In this document: piece after piece, positions 11,212 through 23,110 of the stretch | Layout of the letters: each line of letters starts with the position of its first letter | Position numbering within the stretch: the stretch's first letter is position 1 | Assembly (NCBI GenBank): GCA_022496185.1 | Contig: WTXG01000158.1 | Coordinates: 1 to 64,000 of the forward strand | Source of the DNA: Multifurca ochricompacta | Lineage: Eukaryota; Basidiomycota; Agaricomycetes; Russulales; Russulaceae | Reading direction: 5' to 3' | Length of the DNA stretch: 64,000 nucleotides | The notes under the pieces: generated by a model | What the model was told of the DNA's origin: nothing | Databases searched by the model: none | The model's input: only the letters and a program-made list of their open reading frames with translations | Position numbers and translations under genes: made by a program

Positions 11212-12230
11212 TGTCAAACAAACATGCTGCTGGTTATACTGACTGTGGTTAGTAGCGGTGAGGCTAGAAAGACAAGTATACTTCAGAGATTGAAGAAACT
11301 CTATATTAACTATACTACTGACCTAGAAAGACAAGTATCTACAAGAGACATTAGTCAAAGGAAAGTAGAAAGTATAGTAAGACTTACACTTCAGAGATTG
11401 AAGAAACTCTGAAGTGAAAGAGACGAAACAGATGTTGAACACAGGAGATGTTCGGTGATGCTTCAGGCATCAGGTGATTAGATTAGCTACTTTGTAGATT
11501 AGATTAGATACCGGAGTTTCGGACTATTTACATTATCTTTATTACTTTCTTTCTCACATTCCGCAGTAGCTGACTGATACATCATGTAACATGTGATTCC
11601 TGTACTGGCCAATGGCCTTTCTCCCTCTTGTTTATTGTTTGGACTTTGTCCGGCACCTGAGGACTTACTCCCAGTGTGCACAGACCATCCCTTGAAGTAT
11701 ATAAGGGTGTCTGTTTCGTCTCTTACACTTCAGAGTTCTCTTCACCTCTGAAGTGTAAGTCCTATCTCTCTTACTTACTACCTTACCTTTGACTAACCGT
11801 CTCTTGTAGATAACTTGTCTTTCTAGGTGTGTAGTATAGTATAATAGAGTTCTCTTCACCTCTGAAGTATAACTTGTCTTTCTAGCCTAACACGCTAACC
11901 AACCACAGTCAGTATGCTGCGCACATGCCTGTTTTACAACAGACACCCTTATATACCCATAGGGGCCAGGGGAAATGGTCTGTGCGCACTGGGAATAAGT
12001 CCACAAGTGCTGGGCAATAAACAGAGAGGGATAAAGGCCATTGGCCAAAGAGATATCACATGCTTACTGCGCATTACTAAGTCCATCACTAATCAGCTGA
12101 GTAAGGTGAGAAAGAAATGTAATAAAGATAACATAAAAAGTCCAATACTCCGAAATCTAATCTAATCTAATCTACAGCTGAAGCGAACCTTAGATGCCTG
12201 AAGCATCTCCAGACATGTCCTGTGTCAACA
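11212..12230 (-). mobile_element. Solo LTR, family LTR-A (A1), inside LINE L2, interrupted
   Basis: TGTCAAACAAAC to TGTGTCAACA, with duplication CAGAG at 11207-11211 and 12231-12235. About 508 bp once the inverted inner LTR is removed. It disrupts L2 ORF2. The stem-loop near the predicted transcription start has one mismatch (CTTACACTTCAGAG against CTCTGAAGTGAAAG). Confidence 0.92.
11433..11938 (+). mobile_element. Solo LTR, family LTR-A (A2), inverted inside the outer LTR
   Basis: A 506-bp LTR, TGTTGAACACAG to CCTGTTTTACA, in the opposite orientation to its host LTR, with duplication ACAGA at 11428-11432 and 11939-11943. The sense strand shows TATATAAGGG at about 11698-11707, followed by the stem-loop with perfect 14-bp arms CTTACACTTCAGAG / CTCTGAAGTGTAAG. 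Confidence 0.92.
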
Positions 12231-12235
12231 CAGAG

Positions 12236-13159
12236 AGGGTGGTTGGAGCCCCTGGGAGGGCCTGAGATGGAGATGGAGTAGGCCTGAAAGTCAGAGCCTG
12301 TAGGAGACGATTCGGTGGGTGCAGCGGCCGCGCAATCACAGAGCCATTCTTCATGCCAGTTGTCATAGGTGCAGAGGCATGAGAGGGCTCGCCACTGGAG
12401 CAGGGAGGGCTTCTCCTCGAGGAAGCCCAGGGGGGTGTGCGAAGTGGTGCGTTCTGCTGCTTTAGTGGAGACCATGATGGCATGGTAATACTTACCCCTG
12501 GGGACCCACATGAACTCCAGCATGGTGGAGGGGAAAAGCGAGAGGAAGTTAGTAAGGGAGTGTTGGAAAAGAATGAAATCACCCATAAAGCAACAGGGGT
12601 CACAGGAGTGGAGAGAGAGGAGGGAGGCAGAGGAGGTGGCCATCAGTACAACATGGTCAGGCAGAGATGACCCACATAGGAAGTCACACAACCAGGACAT
12701 GGTGCGCACCAAACCAAACAGGGCCACCTCATGTCGTGACATGTTGGTGCCTTGGCACCATTCCATGGTCCATTCTCCGTGGGAGTCCATGATCACTGCC
12801 ACAGCAGCACCCACAGATTTGTTGTTGGACCAGCCCTGTCATGAGAGGACAGAGCTGACGTGAACAAGGATGATGGAGGTGCATGGCATGCACAGAAGCG
12901 CAGTCACTGCGGCCTTCCGGTCAGGTGGGGGGCATGTGCCGGTGTACGAGACCTGGTCGCTCCAATCTGGGATTTCCCAGGGGGCAAGGCCCAAGGGGTC
13001 AACTGGACAGGAGAGCAGTGGGGTACGTGCGGCAAGAAGGTGTAGTGGGGTGGGGTGGAGCAGGCAGTTGTGGTGTCGTGAGCTGTGAGCCCAAAGAGAG
13101 GCATTGGCATTGGCATGGAGGTGGATGGAGGGTTGGGAATGTGCCAGTAGGGAGGCATA
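12236..13159 (-). pseudogene. LINE L2 ORF2, RNase H-like region
   Basis: Encodes GAAVAVIMDSHGEW with downstream RHEVALFGLVRTMSWL, matching the L1 RNase H-like region. It runs into the LTR-A insertion at 12230. Upstream, between the RT block and this block, the frame is broken by TGA codons (SVLS-stop-QGWSNN near 12842; a TGA near 13160 where L1 has TGG). Confidence 0.82.
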
Positions 13160-15067
13160 TCAGAGAGACATGGTGTCGGCTAGTTTGGCCATGTAATGTT
13201 GCATGGGGAGGAGGCGGACCAACTCGTGCAGGGGTTTGTGTGGGGCTGTGTGGAAGGAACCAGAGATGGTGTGAACCGTCATGTTCGCTACGCCCTGGAG
13301 GAGTTTGATGAGGTCCGAGGCCTGGTGACTGTGGACCCAAAGCTGTGAGCCATAGGTGAGAACTGGGAGACAGACCACATTAAGGAGGAGTCTCCAGTTG
13401 GCCATAGAGAGGCCACATTCTGAGTTGCCAAGGGTGCGTAAAGCATGCATGGAGGCATGTGCACGATGGCACATAATCTCTGTGTGCAGGCACCAGGAGA
13501 GTGACTTGGTAAAGAAGAAACCCAAGTAATGTACCTGAGCCCCTGCTGCGATGTAGGAGTACATGTTGTGCAAAGGCAGGGGCAGAAAGATGCCCATGGG
13601 GGGTAGGTTGCACTTACGGGCGTGGGAGAAGAACAGACATTCCGTTTTGGCCATGTCGATGGACATGCCAGCGCGAGAGAGCCAGTCTAGAACCTGCGAG
13701 AAGCAGGTGCGGAGGGTGGTGGTGACCTCATCCCAGGAGGCACCCCAGGCAAACAGGAGGCCATCATCTACATACATGGACAGGCGGCAACCCTGCCAAG
13801 AGGAGGCTAGGGCGAGCAGGGGGGTGGTGTACAAGGTCGCCAGGACCAGTGAGAGTGGAGAACCCTGGGGGGTGCCAATGCAGACCGGGTGAGCAGGGCC
13901 AACCTCGTTGTTGAAGGAGAGGGAGGCAGTGCAGTCCGATAGAAAGGAGTGGACCCAGGCAGCTAGTGAAGGGTTGTGGCCAAGGAGATGTAACACGGCA
14001 GCACAGCATGAGGGGTGGACGTGATCAAAGAAGCCTGAGACATCAAAGAGAATGATGCCGCAAACAAGGCCATGGGACCAAGTCGTGGTGATGTCATGGA
14101 CAAGCAAAAGGGCCAAGTCCAAGCAGCAGGAGTTAGACCGGGCCCCAAACTGAGCTGAAGACAGCATGTGAAAGCGGTCAATGTCCGTGGTGAGGCGGCA
14201 TGCAATAGCCTTGTCGAGGAGTTTGCCCAGGGTCTCCAGCAGGGAGATGGGCCAGTGAGCCTTCGCTAGCGAGTAGTCAGGCCTTGAGGGTTTTGGGAGC
14301 ACCACCATGAGAGTGCACTTCCAGTGGGTGGGAACATGGGAGAGGGCAACAGACACATTGAAGAGCTGTGTCACCCTGTCCAATAGCACAGGCCAGGCCC
14401 ATTTGAGAATGTGCCAGGAAACTCCAGAAAAGCCAGGAGCAGAGGAGGACAAGGTCGCTGTGAGTAGGGCTGAGAGTTCATCTGCAGAGAACGGAGTGAA
14501 AGGGTGAGGCAGCAAGGGGGAAGGGTCATCGAGGAAGGAATCCAGGACCAGGGTGGAAGATGAGCCAAAGAATTGGTCAACAAAAACATCTTTGATTTCC
14601 GACCAGTTCCAGAGAAGGGGGCCATCCGGGCGACGGATGGCAGGGACCAGAGTGACATGACGGCCATGTCTCCATTTTGCAACCTCCCAGACACTGGAGT
14701 TAGCGATGGTGTTGTCAGCCCAAGAGCGCTTGGCTTGGCGGATTTCCTTGCAGAGGGCAGCCTGGGCCAGTTTCTTAGCCACTGGGTCTGAGCATGAGGA
14801 GCAGAGGGTGTGGACGGCCTGGGTGCAGGCAGGCCTCCACCAGCAGGAGCATTTGGCATGTGGGGTGGATTTGACAGATAGCCAGCGATCGGCTGTGTCC
14901 ACAAGCATGTCCAGAATATCATCGGCCTGAGTCTTGACATCCAGAGGGCATAAGAGTGGGCGCCTAGCAGGAAGCTCAGCATGCAATTGGTCTAGAAAGG
15001 ACTTCAGAGTATCATCAGAGAGGGTGGTGAGGTAAGTGGTCTTCTCCAAGGAGGGCGAGGCTGCCAA
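13160..15067 (-). pseudogene. LINE L2 ORF2, reverse transcriptase domain (long open frame)
   Basis: An uninterrupted frame of 635 codons covering the linker and RT. Motifs in order are LPKPSRPDYSLAKAHWPIS, FDVSGFFDHVHP, GTPQGSPLSLVLATLY and YVDDGLLFAWG (catalytic Asp pair present). The long intact frame shows that the RT core is far better preserved than in L1. It is separated from the endonuclease block by a TGA near 15068 (W-stop-HSLL). Confidence 0.92.
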
Positions 15068-15076
15068 GAGGGAGTG

Positions 15077-15820
15077 TCACCAAGTCATGTGAAGTCTGGC
15101 ATGGTCGGACATGATGCCTGCTGTCCAGTCCAGTTCAGGGGGGCTGAGGGTGGCGGAGGCAGTTAGGGCAGGTGAGGTCCAGACCAAGTCCAGAACACTG
15201 GAGCATGTGGGGTTGGAGCCATGGTGTGTGGGCACACCAGGGGTGGATACAAGGGTGAGATCCTGATCAGCCGTCCAGTCTAGGAAGGTGCCCACATGCG
15301 CAGAAACCTGCCAGTCCAGAGGGGACCAATCAGGGTGGTGTAAATTGAAGTCCCCAGCCAGGAGGTGGGGGACGTGCAGGTCTAGGTCTAGACGTAAAAG
15401 AGTGGTGAGTGCAGATGGGTCACGCACATTGTTATAGAAGGAAAGTATACGCAAGGTGAGTGTATCAACACGTAAGTCACCCATGAGTATGCAGGGGTGG
15501 GCCATGAGATCATGTCTGGTGGTGAAAGATGCCATGTAAAGGACAGTGGGGTCCTGCAATTGGAAGCAGCAGACATAAATGAGCATCTTGGTGCAACCTC
15601 CCACAGGGACAGCAGGGTAGAATAGGGTCCATGCTGGGTGGACTGGGCTACCGAGGGTGTCAACACCATCAGCAGCAATGTCAGAGCAGGTGACCCCAAT
15701 GTTACTGAACCTAGGTTCTTGGATCAGTAATATGTGGTCAGTGTGGTTAGTGTTAAGCACGGCATGAATGTTGTGGTTGCTGTGCTGCATGTTGATCATC
15801 AGGATAGACGTATCAGACAT
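15077..15820 (-). pseudogene. LINE L2 ORF2, endonuclease domain
   Basis: Starts at the ATG at 15820, which overlaps the ORF1 stop (ATGTCTGA, 15813-15820). Contains ILLIQEPRF, LLAGDFNLHHPDWSP, SVLDLVWTSP and the terminal GIMSDHARLHMTW, where SDH carries the catalytic His of AP-type endonucleases. A TGA follows at the domain end. It aligns with L1 1-720. Confidence 0.88.
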
Positions 15821-18800
15821 GGAAAGGGTCTTGGCTCGCAGACAGAGCAGGGTGGCCCATGGAGTCCTCCATGAACTGCTTGATGTGAGTGGTGAGGCTG
15901 TTGCTGTCCGGTACATTGGGGATACACATGATGATTTGATGGCTGTTACTGTCACCACCCAGAAGGTGGTCAAGGAAATAAAGGTCCATGTTGCGGACCC
16001 GACGTTCCCTGGTGCCAACAACCAGGTGGAGATGTTGGAGTCCAATCTCCCTGAGCATAATGCCATGGGCATCCAGCATCAGTGCACACTGAGCAGCGCA
16101 GGAGGCCAGGGCCAGGGCAGGGAAGACTGGGGGGTGGGAAGTGGGGTGGTGACTGTGGGCACTGCGGAAGGGGAGGAAGAAGAAGCAGACAACATACTAG
16201 GGGCCACCTGCACCAGTGGCCGATGAACGCTGCTTGTAGTCATGCACCCTCCTGGCACGTGGGTGCGAGGGCAGGCCTCAGCAATGGTGAAGCCACCGGC
16301 CTGCATGGTGGTGCGCTGTGACATCAATGGGCCAGGGGCAGCCGCCTGGGAAGTGGGGGCCAGGGCCGGGGTGGAGCCTAGCAGGCCCAGAGACGGGCAG
16401 GCAGGGGTCAGGGCTGTGACAACCTTGGCCAGGGGTGGAGGGGCGAAGGGGCCTCACTTGGGGCAGGAGGTCAACTGGGTGTGGTGACCAAACTTACTGC
16501 ACAGGAGGCACTTGAATTTGCAGTTGCAGACTCCTGCCACTGCGTGAGCACCCTGGCAATGGGCGGCATGGTCCACGAAGGCATGAGGGCCACCACACTT
16601 GTAGCACTTAGGCTTCGAAGTGGGTTGGCGGCACAGAGGCTTGTTGTTGGCCCGGTTGCATTGGCCGGTCTTGTGGCCAAGGAGGTGGCAGCAACCACAC
16701 TGTACAAGGGCTGGGGAATTGCTGCAAGAGACGAGTTTCACCGCGTGGCCAAACATGTAGATTGGTGTGTGCAGGAGTTGGGCAATGTCCGTCTCCGAAA
16801 GGCCATGCAGTGCAAAGGAGACAGTCGAGCAGGGGGTCTGGATGCGGGAGGGGTCAGCCTGCCAGCAGGGAGGAGAAGGGAAAAGGGCCCTTGTGAAGGG
16901 GCCATTGTGGTGGAGTTCACTCCACAGGATGTCATTTGAGAACACAATGCCATCACCGGAGGAGACATAAACATCATGCAATTGGAACCAGTTCCAACCA
17001 CAGGTGGGGATGAGCATGCCACCAGGGAATTGCTTGGTGAGGGCGGGCTCATAGAAGAGCAGCGACTGGAAAGGAATATCGCCAGCAAAAGAAAAAATAA
17101 AATTGCCCTGGCTATTGCCAAGACCCACTGACCATCGGCCCCCCAAAAGGTGGGGGGCAGAGGTGTTGATGTGTTGAAGAGCCTGGTGGGTGACCAACAC
17201 AAGTTCCAGGACTGGGGCCATCCCTCGCTCCCTCATGCCTGTGGGCAGAGGGGGAAGGAGGACAGTCACGTCCATTGTGTGAGACACAGGTGGTGCTTGA
17301 GTAGTGGCAGAGGTGGCAGGGCCATGTGTGCATGGGTTGGGATTGCCAGCGATTGTGCAACCTTGTGCTCAAGTGGCGGCTTGTGCAAAGGTGAGTGCCT
17401 TCAGTTGTTGGGCCATAGTGGCCGGGGTAATGATCCTGAAGGGTTTGGTCGGGGTGGCACCAAGGACAGGGCCAGAAGTGGCAGCCGTTGCAGGCACTGT
17501 GGAGGGGGGAGTGGCGGCAGGGCCACTGGTAGAGGTCACTGGGCAACATACCAGTGCCTGAGCCTGCTGTGGATGGGAGGGAGGAACCCAACCCTGCTCC
17601 AGGTGATCCAGGCGATCAATGATCCATGTAAGCACAGACTTGATTCGGCCTAGGGGGTCTGTGGGCATGGGGGGTAGGGTTGGCAGGGGAGGCATGGGCT
17701 CAACAGGGGCCACGGTGTGAGTAGCATTAGCTATCAAGGAGGGGGGAAATGACGCATCTGCCCCTTCCATCTCAGTATCAGCATAGTCTGAGGCGCCGAG
17801 ACCACAAGTAGCGCAGTCAAAGGTCTCAAGGGGTTGGGAGTGGACTGGCAGGGTTGCCCGGGCTTCTTGGTAGAGGTCCATGGGTTCCTCGGTCTGGGAT
17901 TGGGAGGTTGCGACCACAGACTCGGAGCGGCAGTGGCGAGAGGGGTCAGACCACAAAGGGGTGCAGGATGGGTAAGGGGCTGCCCTGCTAGGGGGGTGTG
18001 ATGGGGTAGGGGTCGCTGGGCTGGAGGGCCAGTGGTCCTTCTGCGTGTGGCGACAGGGTGTGCGATCGGTGTCACCCATCGGGAGAGGCGGGGTGATGTG
18101 CATAGCATCGATCTCTGCCATTGTGCGCTCATGGCATTCTTGGGCATAATGTACATGGAAGGCAGCCACCTCTTGGGAAACCTCCGTGCAGGCCTGTGTC
18201 ATTAATTCAGCACAGGCTCCATCATAGATACATACATGATCAGCCTCCAGTTCAGCCATCGTGTTTTGTCAGATTATCGCAAGGCATTCCTCGTGGATGC
18301 GGGTGTGAGCACCCTCTTCTTGGAGGTGGTCTAGGACCTGTTGATGCAGGGCATCGAGGGTGTGGTGGTGTGCCTCAAGTTCAATTGCCTCGGCATAAAG
18401 CAAGGGGTTCTCTCTGTCAGCATGGAAAATCCCATTGAGCTGGGAGAGCATGGCCTGTATGTGGCTGAGGGGGGTCTCTGGGACAGGAATCCCAGAGGCC
18501 AAAGAGACAGAGTCAGTAAAGTCCCCTTCAGAGTAGTCTAAAAGGGAATGCAAATTGGGGGAGCGCAGAGCACCCCTGATCGTAGTGGCGAGTAAACCAC
18601 AGATGAGACGACCCCACAAGGGGGTTTCAAGCCCGATGGCATAAACTTTGTGTTCTCCCTGGCGATGGATGCCAGTGTCAAGGAGAGAGGCAGCAACCAT
18701 GGCAGCTCGGCCAGCCATCTGCTCAGGTAAGGTGAAAGTGGCATCAACATCCATGCAGAAGTCAGCCACATAGTAGTAAAGGCCATAGCCCATATGTGAC

Positions 18801-19033
18801 TCAGAGAACTGAGCCACATCGCGGTGGCGAGTTGCCCAAAGGGTGTGTCAAGTGACTTGTTGGGCATCATCATCTACGGAGCCCTGTTCTGGGGCAGGGG
18901 CATCCATGGGGTCATATAACATTGGTCTGGTGTAGGCGTCCACGACATCGGAGCTGACCAGGTGGGGGGTAGGTCTAAGGGGTTCGGGACCCCTTGGATG
19001 AGGTGTGACCCACCCTGACAAGGGGAGGTTCAT
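15813..19033 (-). pseudogene. LINE L2 ORF1, gag-like nucleic-acid-binding protein
   Basis: Broken frames covering an ORF1 protein. The N-terminal part (18269-18817) is acidic and helix-rich. The middle (17369-18259) is Pro/Thr/Ser-rich and probably disordered. The C-terminal part (16454-17287) has three zinc knuckles: CGCCHLLGHKTGQC, CYKCGGPHAFVDHAAHC and CLLCSKFGHHTQLTSC. The last segment (15813-16079, ending QDPFHV) follows in another frame. Family ORF1 proteins coat the RNA. Stops or frame changes occur near 16450, 17290, 18262 and 18830. Confidence 0.8.
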
Positions 19034-19264
19034 AGGCTGGTGGCAGGGACAGCTCGAAGGCTGCCAGGATGATCAATTCGATGGATGCGCCAGACAAGGC
19101 TGACAACACCAGGATGGGGTCTTGGGAACCCCCAGACATGGTGTGGGAGAGGAGGGCTGGTGCACTGTGAGGGTGCGCAATGAGAAGGACAGCAAAAATG
19201 TGGATTCTACAACTTCTATGCTAGACTAAAGCACCCCAAAGCAAGCAAGGCTCAAGCTTGATGG

Positions 19265-20362
19265 TGTTACAACTCACTGTCGACTGCCTGGACAGTGGGT
19301 TGTATGCGAAGGGGAAGGGATTTTGGAAGTGGGCAAAGGATGAGAGTGAGGGTGAAAGTGCAAGGGAGATGAAGCGAACAGCTCAAGGGCAAGGGATGAG
19401 AAGCCTTCCACAAGGTGGGGCTAATCTCCTAGGTAATCAGGAACCAGATCACAAGTGGACAGTCTGGTGTCAAACAATCATGCTGCTGGTTATACTGACT
19501 GTGGTTAGTAGCGGGTTAGGCTAAAAGACAAGTAGTACTTCAGAGGTTAGAAGAACTCTGTACAACTATACTACTGACCTAAAAGACAAGTAGTCTACAG
19601 AAGACGGTTAGTCAAAGGTAAAAGAAAGTATAGTAAAAGGAACTTACACTTCAGAGGTTAGAAGAACTCTGAAGTGAAAGAGACAAAACAGACACCCTTA
19701 TATACCCATGGGGCCAGGGGAAATGGTCTGTGCGCACTGGGAATAAGTCCACAAGTGCCGGACAATAAACAGAGAGGGATAAAGGCCATTGGCCAAAGAG
19801 ATATCACATGCTTACTGCGCATTACTAAGTCCATCACTAATCAGCTGAGTAAGGTGAGAAAGAAATGTAATAATGATAACATAAAAAGTCCGATACTCCG
19901 GAATCTGATCTAATCTAATCTACAGCTGAAGCGAACCTTAGATGCCTGAAGCATCTCCAGACACGTCCTGTGTCAACATCTGGAGCTGTCCATTCTATTC
20001 CTAAAGGGTTTATATACATAATTACAACCAGGACTTTGGTCTGTGCACCACTTTAGGGGAGGTTAACTTCACTTTAACTCCTACTGATCCACCAATGAGA
20101 ATAGCCCCACTTTTGGGCTTAGAAATCCACAGTCCACAGTCTGCAGTCCGCAGTTTGTGGACTGCTGTTTAGGCATTGTGGGGTTCTGTTAGTACTCTTC
20201 CCACAGGTCTCCAATTTGGCAGGAGTCCGGCCCTGGTCCGGACCAGCCCTTCTCTGGTCTTAATCTAGGGTTATCTTCGTCTCTGGGGTTCTACAAGGTC
20301 TCTGGGAGCGTCTGGGGATTTCTGGGGGGTCAGGAGGTTTTCTAGGGTGTCAGTTCATGACA
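19265..20362 (-). repeat. gypsy-1 3' LTR (with nested LTR-A)
   Basis: Pairs with 35007-35589. The net length is 582 bp after removing LTR-A and its duplication, against 583 bp for the partner, and the two copies look nearly identical by eye. On the element's sense strand a TATATAAA-type box lies in the segment that reads TTTATATACATAATT on the plus strand. Confidence 0.92.
19468..19978 (-). mobile_element. Solo LTR, family LTR-A (A1), inside gypsy-1 LTR
   Basis: A 511-bp LTR, TGTCAAACAATC to TGTGTCAACA, with duplication TCTGG at 19463-19467 and 19979-19983. The other gypsy-1 LTR shows the empty site (CAGTCTGGAGCTG, about 35201). Same subfamily as the outer copies at 4254 and 11212. Confidence 0.95.
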
Positions 20363-20403
20363 CTATCCCCTCTTTAGGGCCTTGCTGTGCCACAGCAAGT
20401 TTG

Positions 20404-21750
20404 TCAGAGGTGTGGGGGTCTAGGCAGGGTGGGGTGTCGATGATGGAAGTCCCAAAGCAGGGTCATGGCATTCTTCATTTCAGTGAAGGGGACCCAAGAG
20501 TTCTCTGAGGCAGGGTAGCCCTTCCATTTGACAAGGTAACAGATGCCCTTTCTGTTAGGGGTGTGAGCAGACTGTAAGATGGTCTCTATCTCATAATGGT
20601 CTTCTTCTCCATTCACAAGTTCTGGTGGTGGTCGAGTGAAGTTGGGTCCATGGACTGGGGTTTCTTTGTAATGGGACAGGAGAGAGTTGTGAAAGACTGG
20701 GTGGATGCGCCATGACTTAGGGAGTTCAAGCTTGCAGTTAACAGGGCCAGAGTGTATGACTTTAAAAGGACCATGGCGTTGGGGGCTGAGTTTGGCTTTG
20801 GGGTGAGTGGTGCGTATATTTGTCCCTTCCAACCAAACCAGCTCCCCTGTTTTGAAAGCATGGAGGGGTCCATCGGGTCTCGACTGTTTCATGAGTTCTG
20901 CAGCCACCTGGAGGGCAGCAGCTACTTCACTACAGATAGTTTCTAGGGTGCGGAGTCTTTCTTCAACTGACAGGATAGGGGTGGCAAAATGGAGTGGGGG
21001 AATAAACTCTGGTTGGAAGCCATACCAGATTTCAAAGGGAGATCTTTTAGTAGCACTGTGAGTTCTAGCATTGTGGGCAAACTCCATAAAGGGGATCAGT
21101 TCTGCCCAGTCATCTTGTTGGAAGTTGCAAAAGACATGGAGGTATTGTTCTAGTTCTTGGTTGACCCGTTCAGTCTCTCCATCAGTCTGGGGGTGATAGG
21201 CAGTGCTCAAGGATGATTGTACTCCTAGCTTGCTCCACATTTCCTTCATGACTTTGGATGCAAACTGGGGGCCTCGATCAGAGATGACTTGGTCTGGGAG
21301 GCCAGTGCGTCTCCATACATGTTCAAGGAATAGTTTGGAGGTTTCTGGAGCAGTGATATCTTTGGTGCAAGGAACAATGATGGTGGCTTTACTGAACCGG
21401 TCCACCACCACAAATAGGGAGTCGTATGACTGAGACAGGGGTAAATCTGTGATGAAGTCCATGGTGATTGTTCCCCATACTCAAGTTGGAACTTGATTGG
21501 GTTGCAAAGGGATGGGTAGTCGAGGTCAAACTTTGGTTTCTTGGCAGGTGGCGCATCCATCCACATATTCTTTGACAAAGGAGGACATCCTGGCCACCAA
21601 AATTCTCGTGATACTAGTTCATAGGTCTTCCATCTGCCTGGATGTCCTGTGGCAATGGAATCATGGTGTAACTTTACAATGTCTCTTCGTAGTTCTTGGG
21701 ACTTGGGGATGTAGACTTGGCCTTTATGTAGGATTAGGCCATTTCTAGGT
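20404..21750 (-). pseudogene. gypsy-1 integrase with C-terminal chromodomain
   Basis: The catalytic core has the D-D-E residues in [17 protein letters not shown] and DGETERVNQELEQ. The C-terminal part has a chromodomain (YEIETIL through YLVKWKGYPASENSWVPF), which in this family targets modified histones. The N-terminal HHCC zinc-finger region (about 21480-21750) is in another frame, including [19 protein letters not shown]. The core itself is open for 352 codons. Confidence 0.93.
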
Positions 21751-21892
21751 TCCAGTCTTCCAGTCCTTTGGCAAGGGAGCGTGGCCCATTGTGCAAGATG
21801 GTGGTCAGGGCTTGGGTGACTTCATTGTCATGTCTTGGCAGTTTTGATTCTGTGGTGTAGAGTGGAGTCATGAGTTGTTGTGACTGTGGTTT

Positions 21893-22811
21893 TCATGGCC
21901 TGAATACAAAAAACTTAGAGTCCAGGAGTATGCACTCATCATTGTCATGCTCTATCCCCTCTTTATGGTCTGGATGCCGGGACAGAGCATCAGATTTGTT
22001 GAAAGAGCCAGGTTTGTGAACAATGGTGAAGTTGTATCGAGACAGTTCAAGGGCCCACCGTGCTTGGTGGCAGGAGAGCTTCTGCTTGGAGCGGAAGTAA
22101 GTCAGGTTGTTGTGGTCAGTCCACACCTCAAAGGGAAGGGCTGCGCCCTCAAGGTAGTGTCTCCAGGTGTCCAGAGCATGAACAATGGCAAGAAGTTCTT
22201 TGTCATGGATGTCATAGTTGCGTTCAGCATCCAGCATGGACTTGGATAGGAAGCAAGGGGATGGTAGCGATTGAGTTCATCAGGTTGTTCAAGGATAGCA
22301 CCAATAGCAAAGTCACTGGCATCAGTGATGACACGGAAGCTTTAGTATGGTCAGGGAGGGCGAGGACAGGGGCAGTGGTGAAGCATTCTTTAGGGTGGAA
22401 AAGGCAAGGTCATGGTCAGAAGTCCAGAGGAAAGGGGTATCTTTCTTGGTGAGATCATGGAGGGGGCAGGCAATAAGGGAGAAGTCTTTGATAAAACGTC
22501 GGTAGAAGTTGCAGAATCCAAGGAAGGCTTGGAGTTGTTTTAGGGTGTGTGGGGGAGGCCATTTTGTAATACCTTCTAATTTAGCAGGGTCCATCTGGAC
22601 ACAGCCAGCTGTGATGACTAGGCCAAGATAGTCAATGGTTGTCTGAGCAAAGGTACACTTCTCAGGCTTTAGATATAAGTCAAACTGTTGGAGACACTGG
22701 AGGACTTGGTGAGTGAGTGTTCTGTGGTGTTCCATGGAGTCTGTAAATATTAAGATGTCATCCATATAGATGACAACATGGTCGGTGGCAAGGAGATCTT
22801 CAAAGGCTCTA
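21893..22811 (-). pseudogene. gypsy-1 RT C-terminal part and RNase H
   Basis: RT continues with VVIYMDDILIFT (catalytic YMDD), YLGLVITAGCVQMDP and LQAFLGFCNFYRRFIKDFS. The RNase H part has [15 protein letters not shown] and [11 protein letters not shown] frame change lies near 22330. The RT N-terminal half is displaced to 27138-27579 by hAT-FB, which cut the gene at the codons for ATFQAFMN. Confidence 0.92.
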
Positions 22812-23110
22812 TTCATGAATAGTGTTTAAAGGTCCAGTCCGGTCCAGTTTTTCAACCATAATGGGACACAACCGGCAACTGCAACTGGTTGTCGGTTGCA
22901 CCTTATGTCAGGTAACTGGACCAGACCACGAAAAGACCAAAAAACGGTCCTTTTCAGTCCGGTTGCCGGTCCACAACCGGTCCAAACCGGTCCTACAATA
23001 TGAAAATTATGTAATAAGAATATAGTAGTGTAGTAATAGTCATATCATAATGAGAATGACATTTATCAAAGAGCACATAGAAATGCTGACCCACATGCCA
23101 GAAATAAATG

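Noticed and set aside
12883..13308. Glycine/arginine-rich plus-strand frame
   Set aside because: Antisense shadow of LINE L2 ORF2; the reverse strand aligns with L1.
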